Positions 15,512-24,310 of a stretch of DNA of 41,860 nt are shown here, one piece after another (positions within the stretch are counted from its first letter, which is position 1; each line of letters begins with the position of its first letter). The stretch covers positions 12,113 through 53,972 of the forward strand of contig NZ_JALCBM010000017.1 of assembly GCF_028066395.1 (NCBI RefSeq). Direction: 5' to 3'. The position numbers were made by a program, and so were the translations under genes. This stretch comes from Ruegeria sp. GTDB lineage: Bacteria > Pseudomonadota > Alphaproteobacteria > Rhodobacterales > Rhodobacteraceae. The notes under the pieces are model-generated. The model saw only the letters and a program-made list of their open reading frames with translations. It made no database searches and was not told the origin of the DNA.

Positions 15512-16651
15512 ATGACCGATCCAATCCAGTTGACGGCGGACCTGATCCGTTGCCCATCGGTCACACCCGAGGAGGGCGGCGCGCTGGTCCTGCTGGAACG
15601 TCTGTTGTCCGGTGCCGGGTTCGACTGCACCCGCGTGGATCGTGGCGGCATCGCCAACCTGTTTGCCCGCTGGGGGGAAAAGGGCCATGCCCGCAGCTTT
15701 GGGTTCAACGGCCATACGGATGTGGTCCCGGTCGGGGATGAGGCCGCCTGGACCATGCCGCCCTTCGGGGCTGAAATCCGCGACGGGGTGATGTACGGGC
15801 GCGGCGCGACCGACATGAAATCTGGTGTTGCCGCATTTGCCGCCGCCGCTGTGGATTTCGTCTGCGACACGCCGCCAGATGGGGCCATCATCCTGACCAT
15901 CACCGGGGATGAAGAGGCTGACGCGCTGGACGGCACCACCGCCTTGCTGGATTACATGGATCAGGCTGGCGAGCGCATGAGCGCCTGTCTGGTCGGCGAA
16001 CCCACCTGTCCGAACCGGATGGGTGAGATGATCAAGATCGGTCGCCGCGGCTCGATGACCGCATGGTTCACGGTGACCGGGGTGCAGGGGCATTCCGCCT
16101 ATCCGCACCGGGCCAAGAACCCTTTGCCCGCGATGGCGCGTCTGATGGATCGGCTGGCCAGTCATGAGTTGGACCGGGGCACCGATCACTTCGACGCCTC
16201 CACGCTGGCCGTGGTGACGATGGACACAGGCAATCCCGCCACCAATGTGATCCCGGCCCAATGCAGCGGGACGGTGAATATCCGGTTCAACGACCAGCAC
16301 TCCGGCGCCAGCCTCAGTGACTGGCTGCGGGCCGAGGCCGCTCGTGTGGCCGAAGAATTCGGTGTCGAGGTCGATATTCGGATCAAGATCTCGGGCGAAA
16401 GCTTTCTGACTCCGCCCGGTGATTTGTCCAATCTGGTGGCGCAAGCGGTTGAGGCTGAAACCGGTGTTCAACCTGAGCTGTCCACAACCGGCGGCACCTC
16501 GGACGCGCGGTTCATCAAGTCGCATTGCCCCGTGGTCGAATTCGGCCTTGTCGGGCGCACCATGCATCAGGTGGATGAATGCGTTGAGGTGGCGCAGATC
16601 GAGCAGCTCAAGGCCATCTATGCGCGCATCCTGCGAGACTATTTCGCCTGA
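15512..16651 (+). CDS. dapE: Succinyl-diaminopimelate desuccinylase DapE
   Basis: A 379-residue M20-family metallohydrolase that releases LL-diaminopimelate from its N-succinyl form, completing the branch begun by DapD. Metal and catalytic motifs: [12 protein letters not shown] (H68, D70), [18 protein letters not shown] (general base Glu and metal Glu), the dimerisation-domain [17 protein letters not shown], and MHQVDECV with the final His ligand. The ATG at 15512 ([16 protein letters not shown]) follows TGAGGC; an upstream TTG in frame is not needed. The DUF2064 gene begins four bases after its stop. Confidence 0.96.
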   Translation: MTDPIQLTADLIRCPSVTPEEGGALVLLERLLSGAGFDCTRVDRGGIANLFARWGEKGHARSFGFNGHTDVVPVGDEAAWTMPPFGAEIRDGVMYGRGATDMKSGVAAFAAAAVDFVCDTPPDGAIILTITGDEEADALDGTTALLDYMDQAGERMSACLVGEPTCPNRMGEMIKIGRRGSMTAWFTVTGVQGHSAYPHRAKNPLPAMARLMDRLASHELDRGTDHFDASTLAVVTMDTGNPATNVIPAQCSGTVNIRFNDQHSGASLSDWLRAEAARVAEEFGVEVDIRIKISGESFLTPPGDLSNLVAQAVEAETGVQPELSTTGGTSDARFIKSHCPVVEFGLVGRTMHQVDECVEVAQIEQLKAIYARILRDYFA

Positions 16652-16655
16652 CGCC

Positions 16656-17231
16656 ATGCAGCGGACCCTCGTCATCATGGTCAAGGAACCCCGCCCGGGG
16701 CGTGTCAAAACCCGGCTGGGGCGCGATATGGGCATGGTTGGGGCGGCGTGGTGGTTTCGCCATCAGACCCGGACGCTGATCCGTCGGCTGCGCGATCCGC
16801 GCTGGCAGATCTTACTGGCCGTGTCGCCGGATCGTGAGGGGATGCGCAGCCGCATCTGGCCTGCCGATCTGCCACGCGCGGCGCAAGGGCGTGGCGATCT
16901 GGGTGATCGGATGGGGCGGATGCTGCGGGACATGCCGAAAGGGCCAGTCTGCCTGATCGGGGCGGATATTCCGGGGATCACGCGCGGTCATATCGCGGAT
17001 GCGTTCCGGGTGCTGGGGCGTGCGCAAGTGGTGTTCGGCCCTGCGCCGGACGGAGGGTACTGGCTGGTTGGGGCGCAGCGCTATGGCGCGTTGCCAGCGG
17101 GCCTGTTCAATGATGTGCGCTGGTCGACCGAGCATGCGTTGGCGGACACGCTGGCCTCGGCCCCCGGATGCCGGGTGGCGATGCTGGATCAGTTGCGCGA
17201 TGTGGACACGGTGGCTGATCTGAAACCCTGA
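16656..17231 (+). CDS. DUF2064 / TIGR04282-type glycosyltransferase-fold protein
   Basis: A 191-residue protein of the nucleotide-diphospho-sugar transferase fold. Typical segments are VIMVKEPRPGRVKTRLGRDMG at the N-terminus (nucleotide-binding Lys/Arg), GDLGDRMGRML, LIGADIPGITRGHI (a D-x-P variant of the usual D-x-D metal site), GPAPDGGYWLVG and FNDVRWSTEHALADTL. Related proteins occur in arsenosugar or other small glycoside pathways, but this short stand-alone form is uncharacterised. It is almost contiguous with dapE and precedes rnr by 48 bases, so it is probably transcribed with one or both. Confidence 0.82.
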   Translation: MQRTLVIMVKEPRPGRVKTRLGRDMGMVGAAWWFRHQTRTLIRRLRDPRWQILLAVSPDREGMRSRIWPADLPRAAQGRGDLGDRMGRMLRDMPKGPVCLIGADIPGITRGHIADAFRVLGRAQVVFGPAPDGGYWLVGAQRYGALPAGLFNDVRWSTEHALADTLASAPGCRVAMLDQLRDVDTVADLKP

Positions 17232-17279
17232 TCCCTTTTTGGTCATGACGCGGTCGCACGCCCGTGATAGGCCGAAGAT

Positions 17280-19538
17280 ATGACTCGCATCCCCTCCAAG
17301 CAGGAGGTCCTGGACTGGATCTCGGCGAACCCCACCCTGACCTCGAAACGTGACATCGCCAAGGCCTTTGGCATCAAGGGCGCGGATAGGATTGATCTGA
17401 AGCGTATCCTCAAAGAGCTTGAGGCCGAGGGCCATCTGGAAAAGCGCAAACGCAGCTATCGCGACCCGGATCGTTTGCCGCCGGTCAGTGTGTTGCAGGT
17501 GAAGGCGCCGAACTCCGATGGCGACCTGTTCGCGCGTCCGCTGGAGTGGCATGGCGAAGGGGTCGAACCCGTCGTCCTGATCGTCGCGCGCGCCAGTGAC
17601 CCGGCGCTTGGCGAAGGCGACCGCATTCTGGCCCGCCTGACCGTGGTGCATGAGGAAGACCACAATTACGAGGCCCGCCTGATCCGCCGCATCGGAACAA
17701 ACCCGCGCAAGATCGTCGGCATCTTTCGCAAAGGGGCCGAGGGCGGGCGGATCGTGCCCATCGACAAGACCGGCCAGACCGAATGGCTGGTTGCGGATGG
17801 CGCGGTGTTGGGGGCTAAGGACGGAGAACTGGTCGAGGCCGAACAGGCCGGTCCAAAGAACCGCATGGGCCTGCCGCGTGCGCGGATTGTCGAACGACTG
17901 GGCGATCCTTCTGCGCCCAAGGCGGTGTCACTCATCGCCATCCATCAGCATGGCATCCCGGATGATTTCCCGGACAAGGTGATTGACGAGGCCGACAAGG
18001 CCAAACCCGCCGGCCTGAAAGGGCGCGAGGATCTACGGGACATGCCGCTGCTGACCATCGACCCCTCGGATGCGCGGGATCATGATGATGCTTGCTATGC
18101 CCATGCCGATGACGACCCCAAGAACCCCGGCGGCCATGTGATCTGGGTGGCGATTGCCGATGTGGCCGCCTACGTGCAGCCCGGCACCGCGCTGGATCGT
18201 GAGGCGCGCAAGCGGGGTAATTCCAGCTATTTCCCTGACCGGGTGGTGCCGATGCTGCCGGATCGGCTGTCAGGAGACCTGTGTTCCCTGCACGAAGGCG
18301 TCCCGCGGGCCTGTATCGCCGTGCGCATGCAGATCGACGCGGACGGCAACAAGATCGGGCACCGCTTCGTGCGTGGCCTGATGCGCTCGGCAGCGTCGCT
18401 GAACTATGCCGAGGTGCAAGAGGCCATCGACGGCACGCCAAACGACCGCACCGGGCCGCTGTTGGAGACGGTGCTGAAACCGCTCTATGCCGCCTACGCT
18501 GCGCTGAAAACGGCACGCGCCGCGCGGCAGCCGCTGGAACTGGACTTGCCGGAACGTAAGATCGTCCTCAGCGATGCGGGCGAAGTGACCAGCGTCGCCT
18601 TCCGCGACCGGTTGGACGCGCATAAATTGATCGAGGAGTTCATGATCCTCGCCAATGTCGCCGCCGCCGAGACTCTAATCGCCAAACGCCGCCCGCTGTT
18701 GTTCCGGGTGCATGAAGAACCCGCGCCCGAGAAGCTGGAAAGTCTGCGGGAGACGGCGCAGGCGGCAGGGCTGAACCTCGCCAAGGGACAGGTGTTGCAA
18801 ACCCGGCATCTGAATGCATTGCTGAACGCCGCCGCAGGCACCGAGGATGCGGAACTGATCAACCTGACGACCCTGCGGTCGATGGCGCAGGCCTATTACA
18901 ACCCCGAGAATTTTGGCCATTTCGGGCTGGCGCTGCGGAACTACGCGCATTTCACCTCACCCATTCGCCGCTATGCCGACCTGATCGTGCATCGCGCGCT
19001 GATCTCGGCCCATGGCTGGGGTAAGGACGGGCTGACCGAGGATGAAATTGCGCGGCTCGACGAAACAGCCACCCATATCTCGGACACCGAGCGCCGCTCG
19101 ATGATGGCGGAGCGTGACACGACGGATCGCTATCTGGCCGCCTATCTCAGCGAACGGGTGGGCAATGAGTTCTCAGGCCGCATCAGCGGCATTGCTCGCT
19201 TCGGGGCTTTCGTGAAGATGGATGAAACCGGCGCGGATGGGCTGGTGCCCGTGCGCTCGCTGGGGCGTGAGTTCTTCCATTTCGACCGCGAGGCGGGGAC
19301 GCTGATGGGATCAGACACCGGGCTGATCATCGCCATCGGCCAGCGTGTCACCGTGCGCCTGACCGAAGCCACACCCGTCACTGGCGGGCTGGAGCTGGAG
19401 CTGCTCTCCATCGACGATCAAGCCCTTCCGCGCGGGCGCGGACCCGCCAAACGGGGCGCGCGGCGCAAGGCTGTCAGCACCAAGCGCAAGAAGGACAAGA
19501 TCAAGCGCAAGGTCGAACGCAAACGCCGTCAGAAGTGA
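17280..19538 (+). CDS. rnr: Ribonuclease R
   Basis: A 752-residue 3'-5' exoribonuclease that degrades structured RNA. Domain order: N-terminal winged-helix segment (about 5-60, TLTSKRDIAKAFGIKG), two cold-shock OB folds (about 80-230), the RNB catalytic domain beginning TIDPSDARDHDDACY (metal-binding D261, D264, D267, D269/D270), HFTSPIRRYADLIVHR, an S1 domain (about 630-710, GRISGIARFGAFVKMDETGADGLVP), and a long Lys/Arg-rich tail. The basic tail is the feature that lets RNase R unwind duplexes. The last 10 bases overlap the convergent DUF1801 gene. Confidence 0.97.
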   Translation: MTRIPSKQEVLDWISANPTLTSKRDIAKAFGIKGADRIDLKRILKELEAEGHLEKRKRSYRDPDRLPPVSVLQVKAPNSDGDLFARPLEWHGEGVEPVVLIVARASDPALGEGDRILARLTVVHEEDHNYEARLIRRIGTNPRKIVGIFRKGAEGGRIVPIDKTGQTEWLVADGAVLGAKDGELVEAEQAGPKNRMGLPRARIVERLGDPSAPKAVSLIAIHQHGIPDDFPDKVIDEADKAKPAGLKGREDLRDMPLLTIDPSDARDHDDACYAHADDDPKNPGGHVIWVAIADVAAYVQPGTALDREARKRGNSSYFPDRVVPMLPDRLSGDLCSLHEGVPRACIAVRMQIDADGNKIGHRFVRGLMRSAASLNYAEVQEAIDGTPNDRTGPLLETVLKPLYAAYAALKTARAARQPLELDLPERKIVLSDAGEVTSVAFRDRLDAHKLIEEFMILANVAAAETLIAKRRPLLFRVHEEPAPEKLESLRETAQAAGLNLAKGQVLQTRHLNALLNAAAGTEDAELINLTTLRSMAQAYYNPENFGHFGLALRNYAHFTSPIRRYADLIVHRALISAHGWGKDGLTEDEIARLDETATHISDTERRSMMAERDTTDRYLAAYLSERVGNEFSGRISGIARFGAFVKMDETGADGLVPVRSLGREFFHFDREAGTLMGSDTGLIIAIGQRVTVRLTEATPVTGGLELELLSIDDQALPRGRGPAKRGARRKAVSTKRKKDKIKRKVERKRRQK

Positions 19539-19915
19539 TAGGTTAGGGCGCGCGCAATCAGCCAGCCATGGCGGGTTGCGTCGATCTGATCCGGGCTATC
19601 GAACAGCACGGCCCGGTTGCCGTCGATCCGATCCTCGCCCGGAAAGGCCGAGGTGAAATCGCCCATCAAGCGGCTCTGACAATGCACGAACAGGGCGAAG
19701 GGTGCCGATCTGTGCCCGCCCAGCCGAATGGTCGATCCCTTGGGTGCCAGATAGGCGGGTTGACCCCAGCGCAGCGCCTCCTGCATTGGTTGGGCACGGG
19801 GCAGGGTGGCGGCGGTGTCATAAATCAACGCCCGCAGGGCCAGCGCCCCGGCGCGGGTGCCCGGGGGTAGCGCCTTGAACGCGGCGGCAACGGTTGGGTC
19901 CTCAAACGGTTTCAT
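19529..19915 (-). CDS. DUF1801 (YdhG-like) domain protein
   Basis: A 128-residue protein with the DUF1801 pattern: PFEDPTVAAAFKALPPGTRAGALALRALIY, EALRWGQPAYL, then a beta-rich core (TIRLGGH, FALFVHCQS) and FDSPDQID before a closing helix. Cytosolic, no signal. Function unknown; the fold resembles frataxin-like or iron-binding relatives. Its ATG overlaps the GST stop by four bases (ATGA), so it is co-translated as the second gene of a two-gene unit probably controlled from the inverted repeat at 20652-20676. Confidence 0.83.
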   Translation of the reverse strand: MKPFEDPTVAAAFKALPPGTRAGALALRALIYDTAATLPRAQPMQEALRWGQPAYLAPKGSTIRLGGHRSAPFALFVHCQSRLMGDFTSAFPGEDRIDGNRAVLFDSPDQIDATRHGWLIARALTYHF

Positions 19916-20610
19916 GCCACGGGTATCGCTTGTTCCATCCGGTCTACATAGCTGTTGAGCAGGTTATCCTGTTTGATCCGCCGGGTCAGCCGGGTTTCCG
20001 CAGGTGTCGCGCGCATGGCGGCAAGAATGGGGCCGACGCTCATATCCGCCGCTGTGGGCCGGTCGCCCAGCAGGAACGGGGATTGCCATAGATAGGCCGA
20101 GATCGCCTCAAGATCGCATTCCAGCCGGTCGCGCCGTTCGGTTTCGGAGAACCGTGATACGCCTTGCCCGTCCAGCCGCTTCACCACCGATTTGCGAACA
20201 GCGCGTGTCACCGGGCCACGGATTAGGGCGGGGACTTCAGCAAAGAACATCTCGCGCAGGATCGGCCAGACATCATCATTGCCCCAGCGATCCAGAACGA
20301 CGTGATGATAGATATGTTCCTCGGCCATGCGGATCAGGGCGCGGGATTGGGCCTTTTGCACATCGCTGAGGCCCTTGTCGAAATCTGCCCCCTGCGCCTC
20401 AAGCCAGTCGCGGATCAGGTCGCTGTCGGGGACAAGGCGTTCCGGCGTGCGCAGGACCGGCAGTTTCTGATGGGGCATCTTGCCAGGGTTCAGCAGATCG
20501 GACCGCTGCCAGCGTTGACCTGCCTGTTGCAGCATCAGGGCGGATTTGACGCAAAACGGGCTGGCGCTGAACAGGCCAAAGGCGGACGGGAAGGTCAGAA
20601 GGGTCAGCAT
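19912..20610 (-). CDS. Glutathione S-transferase family protein
   Basis: A 232-residue GST-fold protein. The N-terminal thioredoxin-like domain includes PSAFGLFSASPFCVKSAL, KMPHQKLPVL (the cis-proline loop) and VPDSDLIRDWLEA (the glutathione-binding D/S-x-x-I). The all-helical C-terminal domain contains FLLGDRPTAADMSVGPILAAM, the N-capping motif of GST domain 2. The group resembles metaxin/Tom37-like bacterial GSTs. GGAGG six bases upstream of ATG supports the start. It heads the GST-DUF1801 unit and is divergent from a WYL regulator. Confidence 0.85.
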   Translation of the reverse strand: MLTLLTFPSAFGLFSASPFCVKSALMLQQAGQRWQRSDLLNPGKMPHQKLPVLRTPERLVPDSDLIRDWLEAQGADFDKGLSDVQKAQSRALIRMAEEHIYHHVVLDRWGNDDVWPILREMFFAEVPALIRGPVTRAVRKSVVKRLDGQGVSRFSETERRDRLECDLEAISAYLWQSPFLLGDRPTAADMSVGPILAAMRATPAETRLTRRIKQDNLLNSYVDRMEQAIPVA

Positions 20611-20651
20611 CGGGGCCTCCGAGGGATTGAGATGGCCTATGGATACTGTGG

Positions 20652-20676
20652 CCTGATGACAGAAATTGTCATCAGG
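20652..20676. promoter_or_regulatory. Perfect 10+10 inverted-repeat operator between GST and WYL genes
   Basis: CCTGATGACA (20652-20661) and TGTCATCAGG (20667-20676) are perfect inverted arms separated by five bases. The site lies in the 84-base divergent gap, 41 bases from the GST start and 18 bases from the regulator start. The right arm contains TTGTCA, a good -35 hexamer for the regulator direction. The layout fits a regulator controlling both its own gene and the GST unit. Confidence 0.75.
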
Positions 20677-20694
20677 TTTAAGCTAGGCTGCACT

Positions 20695-21408
20695 ATGTCC
20701 CGTACCGCCCGCCTGTTCCAAATGATGCAAGCCCTGCGCTCTGGTCCCTCGCCGAAGACATCCGGCGAGTTGGCGCAGGATCTGGGTGTGTCCCCTCGCA
20801 CGGTCCATCGCGACATCGACTCGCTACGAGAGCTGGGTGCGGTGATCGACGGAGAGGCCGGGTTCGGCTTTACCCTGATCGAGGACGCCACCTTGCCACC
20901 TTTGGGCTTTACCGATGATGAGCTTGAGGCACTGGTGCTGGGCCTGCGCGAGGTTCAGGCAATTGGCGATCCCGGACTGTCGGACGCCGCCAGTGCGGCG
21001 CTGCGCAAGCTGCAGGGGCGGCTGCCGCAGCGCCAGTCCCATCGCCTGAGCCACGCGGTGCTGACCGCCACCCGCTTTGACCGCCCGGCGCGGCCCTCGA
21101 TCGACGTGGCGGATCTGCGCCGGGCCACATGGGACGAATACGCCGTCGAGTTTGCCTATACCGATGCCAAGGGCGACAACACGACACGGCGGGTCAACCC
21201 GCTGAGCATCGTTTATGTGGACCGCGCCAGCGTGCTGCTGTCCTGGTGCCATCTGCGTCAGGATTTCCGCGTTTTCCGCCTGGACCGGATGCGCGACATG
21301 GAGGTCACCGGGGACAGCTTTCGCCCCAACCGCGTGCCCTTGCTGCGCGAGGCGCTGGCCCGTATCCGGGCCGAGCGAGCGGCAAAAGAGCGTGAAGCCG
21401 AAGCCTGA
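20695..21408 (+). CDS. YafY-type transcriptional regulator (HTH + WYL domain)
   Basis: A 237-residue regulator. Residues 1-60 form a DeoR-like winged helix (LFQMMQALRSGPSPKTSGELAQDLGVSPRTVHRDIDSLRELGA). A middle helical region (LPPLGFTDDELEALVLGLREV) and a WYL domain (about 130-205, VEFAYTDAKGDNTTRRVNPLSIVYVDRASVLLSWCHLRQDFRVFRLDRM, read in parts) follow. WYL domains sense nucleotide-type ligands. The ATG at 20695 is chosen because the fold starts at MSRTARLFQ; longer frames run through the operator. It probably acts on the inverted repeat at 20652-20676. Confidence 0.88.
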   Translation: MSRTARLFQMMQALRSGPSPKTSGELAQDLGVSPRTVHRDIDSLRELGAVIDGEAGFGFTLIEDATLPPLGFTDDELEALVLGLREVQAIGDPGLSDAASAALRKLQGRLPQRQSHRLSHAVLTATRFDRPARPSIDVADLRRATWDEYAVEFAYTDAKGDNTTRRVNPLSIVYVDRASVLLSWCHLRQDFRVFRLDRMRDMEVTGDSFRPNRVPLLREALARIRAERAAKEREAEA

Positions 21409-21470
21409 AAGCTTTATGGCAGGCCGAAATTACGCTATTCTGTGGCCGAGCAGACATCAGGAAAAACGGA

Positions 21471-22769
21471 ATGCGCAGATGCATAGTTGGCGTCGTGACT
21501 GCTGCATTATGGATATATATTGTGCAGGCAGAGGCCACCAACACACAGGACGGATCGCGGATCATACAGCAGGCTTCGGCTGATGTGACCGTGTTCATCC
21601 GGTCTGCCTTGCGACTGGAAACCAAGGAGTCTCGGGTGTCGAGCGAAGGAAATGCGCGGTTTCAGGCGTGGCTGGGGGCGTTCCGCGAACGGGCGGTGCA
21701 GCAGGGTATCGCTGCCGAAACATTGGATCAGGCGCTGGCGGGTCTGACCTATGACACTGAGGTCATCGCGCGGGATCGCAATCAGGCCGAGTTCTCGAAA
21801 CCCATTTGGGAGTATCTGGATGCTGCCGTCTCGGACGCGCGGGTCGCGAATGGCCTTGCCGGGCTGGAACAACATCGCGATGTGCTGACCCGGATCGAGG
21901 CGCAGTATGGCGTCGAGAAAGAGGTCGTGACCGCGATCTGGGGTCTGGAAACCGCGTTCGGGACGTTCCGGGGCGATGACCGGACCATTCAGTCGCTGGC
22001 GACGCTGGCCTTTGATGCGCGCCGGGCGCAGTTCTTTGAAGGCCAGCTGATTGCCGCGCTGCAGATCATTCAGGCAGGGGATGTGAGCGCCGGTAACATG
22101 ACCGGCAGTTGGGCCGGGGCGATGGGGCATACGCAATTCATGCCGACCTCGTATCTGGAACACGCGGTGGATTTCGACGGCGACGGGCGGCGCGATATCT
22201 GGTCGGATGATCCGACCGATGCGCTGGCCTCGGCGGCGTCTTATCTGGCGCGGCACGGCTGGACCAAGGGGCAGCCCTGGGGCGTGGAAGTGCGCCTGCC
22301 CGAGGGGTTCGATTATGCCACGGCCAAGCGCGATGTCACTCTGATGCCATCGGACTGGGCCGCGCGCGGGGTGGTTTCCGCGTCCGGTACGCCGGTGCCC
22401 GATCATGGTCCCGCCGCGATCCTGCTGCCTGCGGGTGGGCAGGGCGTTGCGCTGATGATCTTTGACAATTTCAAGGTGATCGAGGCCTATAACGGTGCCG
22501 ATGCCTATGTGATCGGCATCGGTCACTTGTCCGACCGTCTGGCCGGGCGCGGCCCGTTCACAGCGGATTGGCCCCGCGACGACCGCGCGTTGAGCTTCAC
22601 TGAACGCAAGGAATTGCAAACCCGCCTGACCCAGGCCGGGTTCGATACGCAGAGCATCGACGGCCGCATCGGCCCCAACACGATCAACGCCGTGCGGGCT
22701 TATCAACTGGCGCAGGGGTTGTTGCCAGATGGGTATGCCAGCCTGAAACTGCTGCAACGGATGCGGTGA
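21471..22769 (+). CDS. Lytic murein transglycosylase, MltB family, with C-terminal peptidoglycan-binding domain
   Basis: A 432-residue exported enzyme that cleaves peptidoglycan glycan strands to anhydromuramyl products. The N-terminal signal (MRRCIVGVVTAALWIYIVQAEA) has no lipobox, so it is soluble rather than a lipoprotein. The MltB core spans about 60-350: the catalytic Glu is in IWGLETAFGTFRG, followed by GSWAGAMGHTQFMPTSYL and FDGDGRRDIW. The C-terminal PG_binding_1 domain (about 370-430) includes FDTQSIDGRIGPNTINAVRAYQ. AGGAAA precedes ATG. It ends before the minus-strand terminator at 22777-22808. Confidence 0.93.
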   Translation: MRRCIVGVVTAALWIYIVQAEATNTQDGSRIIQQASADVTVFIRSALRLETKESRVSSEGNARFQAWLGAFRERAVQQGIAAETLDQALAGLTYDTEVIARDRNQAEFSKPIWEYLDAAVSDARVANGLAGLEQHRDVLTRIEAQYGVEKEVVTAIWGLETAFGTFRGDDRTIQSLATLAFDARRAQFFEGQLIAALQIIQAGDVSAGNMTGSWAGAMGHTQFMPTSYLEHAVDFDGDGRRDIWSDDPTDALASAASYLARHGWTKGQPWGVEVRLPEGFDYATAKRDVTLMPSDWAARGVVSASGTPVPDHGPAAILLPAGGQGVALMIFDNFKVIEAYNGADAYVIGIGHLSDRLAGRGPFTADWPRDDRALSFTERKELQTRLTQAGFDTQSIDGRIGPNTINAVRAYQLAQGLLPDGYASLKLLQRMR

Positions 22770-22776
22770 GCGCTCG

Positions 22777-22808
22777 AAAAAAGGGAGCAGCTTGAGAAAG
22801 CTGCCCCC
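22777..22808 (-). terminator. Rho-independent terminator of the minus-strand aminotransferase
   Basis: Read on the minus strand, an 11-bp stem (arms 22798-22808 and 22783-22793, 4-base loop) is followed by six T (22782-22777). The single non-Watson-Crick position is a G-U pair in minus-strand RNA but an A-C mismatch in plus-strand RNA. Orientation is therefore clearly for the aminotransferase, whose stop is 30 bases away. Confidence 0.9.
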
Positions 22809-22837
22809 TGTCGTTCCGGGACCCGAGATCGGGACTT

Positions 22838-24235
22838 CTATACCGCCGCCTTCATCAGGTCTTTTTCGATCAATTCGGCATGCGCCTCATCCAGAGATTT
22901 GTGGATGCGCACGAACATTTCGTCAATCTCGGCGGGGGTCATGACCAGCGGCGGCGCGATAATCAGACGGTCGCCCACATGGCGCATGATCAGATTGTTG
23001 GCAAAACAGCGGTCGCGGGCGATATAGCCGACCGTTCCGGCCTCGGACGCGAACTTGGCGCGGCTGGCCTTGTCCGGCGTCAGCGCGATAGAGGCCATCA
23101 TGCCCGCGATCTTGGCTTCGCCCACCAGTGGGTGATCGACCAGAGCCTCCCATTTCTGTTTCAGATAGGGGGCGGCGACATCGCGGACGTGATCGACGAT
23201 CTGTTCCTCTTCAAGGATGCGCAGATTCTCCAGCGCCACGGCGGCGGCGACCGGGTGGCCGGAATAGGTGTAACCGTGGTTGAACTCGGTCTTGCCGATG
23301 ACCTCGGCGACCTCATCACAGACAACCGAGCCGCCAATGGGCGCGTAGCCCGAGCTGAGACCCTTGGCGATGGTCATGATATGCGGCTTGATCCCCACGG
23401 TTTGCGAGCCGAACCAGTTGCCGGTGCGACCAAAGCCGCAGATCACCTCATCCGCGATCAGCAGGATATCGTATTTGTCGCAGATGCGCTGGATCTCGGG
23501 CCAATAGCTGTCGGGGGCGACGATCACGCCGCCCGCGCCCTGAACGGGTTCAGCGATGAAGGCGGCGACGCGGTCTTCGCCTAGTTCCTGAATGGCCTCT
23601 TCCAACTCGCGCGCGCGGGCCAGGCCGAAATCCTCGGGCGACATGTCGCCGCCTTCGGACCACCAGTCCGGCTGGTTGATGTGATGCACGTTCGGGATCG
23701 GAATACCGCCCTGCGCGTGCATACCGGACATCCCGCCCAGCGACGCGGACCCCACAGAGGAACCATGATAGGCGTTCTTGCGGCTGATGATGATGTTCTT
23801 GTCCGGCTGGCCCTTTTCGGCCCAATAGGTGCGCACCATGCGGATATTGGTGTCGTTCGCCTCGGACCCGCCGGCAGCAAAGAAAACGTGGTTCAGGTCG
23901 CCTGGGGCAAGCTCGGCAATCTTGGCGGCCAGCGCGATGGCGGGCACATGGGTGGTTTTGAAGAAGATGTTGTAATAGGGCAGTTCGCGCAACTGGCGGG
24001 CGGCGACCTCGGCCAGTTCATTCCGACCATAGCCGATATTGGTACACCAGAGCCCGGACATGGCGTCCAGGATATCCTCGCCCTCACTGTCGGTCAGGTA
24101 AATCCCGTTGGCGCGGGTGATGACGCGCACACCTTCCTGTTCCAGTTCGGCATTGGTGGAAAACGGATGCATATGGTGGGCTGCATCCAGCGCCTGCAAT
24201 TCGGCGGTGGGCATGTGATTGGTGATGACGGACAT
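22838..24235 (-). CDS. Class III aminotransferase, probable putrescine (or other omega-amine)-pyruvate transaminase
   Basis: A 465-residue PLP enzyme of the omega-aminotransferase family. The PLP-binding aspartate is D262 in LLIADEVICGFGRTG and the Schiff-base lysine is K291 in TIAKGLSSGYAPIGG; FFAAGGSEANDTNIRM and RKNAYHGSSVGSASLGG are further family motifs. Sequence style and its position beside potFGHI suggest a SpuC-type enzyme converting putrescine to 4-aminobutanal with pyruvate as acceptor; taurine or beta-alanine activity is also known in the family. AGGAG lies nine bases before ATG. A TGATCAAAT motif lies 40 bases upstream. Confidence 0.88.
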   Translation of the reverse strand: MSVITNHMPTAELQALDAAHHMHPFSTNAELEQEGVRVITRANGIYLTDSEGEDILDAMSGLWCTNIGYGRNELAEVAARQLRELPYYNIFFKTTHVPAIALAAKIAELAPGDLNHVFFAAGGSEANDTNIRMVRTYWAEKGQPDKNIIISRKNAYHGSSVGSASLGGMSGMHAQGGIPIPNVHHINQPDWWSEGGDMSPEDFGLARARELEEAIQELGEDRVAAFIAEPVQGAGGVIVAPDSYWPEIQRICDKYDILLIADEVICGFGRTGNWFGSQTVGIKPHIMTIAKGLSSGYAPIGGSVVCDEVAEVIGKTEFNHGYTYSGHPVAAAVALENLRILEEEQIVDHVRDVAAPYLKQKWEALVDHPLVGEAKIAGMMASIALTPDKASRAKFASEAGTVGYIARDRCFANNLIMRHVGDRLIIAPPLVMTPAEIDEMFVRIHKSLDEAHAELIEKDLMKAAV

Positions 24236-24274
24236 CTGGCATACTCCTGCAAACGCGATTGCGGCTCAGAATAT

Positions 24275-24283
24275 GATCAAATT
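24275..24283. promoter_or_regulatory. TGATCAAAT motif upstream of the aminotransferase
   Basis: First of three copies of TGATCAAAT in the polyamine region. It lies 40 bases before the aminotransferase start in the 75-base gap to the GntR gene, with A/T-rich flanks. Probably a GntR binding site; see the copies at 24982 and 25082. Confidence 0.45.
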
Positions 24284-24310
24284 ATTCGCTGTCAATCGAA
24301 TCACACCACC

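Noticed and set aside
21507-22757. A 416-codon open frame on the minus strand opposite the transglycosylase gene
   Set aside because: Mirror frame caused by high G+C; the plus strand encodes a clear MltB protein with catalytic motifs and signal peptide.
22777-22808. Terminator for the plus-strand transglycosylase gene
   Set aside because: On the plus strand the stem has an A-C mismatch and its T run is missing; on the minus strand it has a G-U pair and six T, so it belongs to the aminotransferase.
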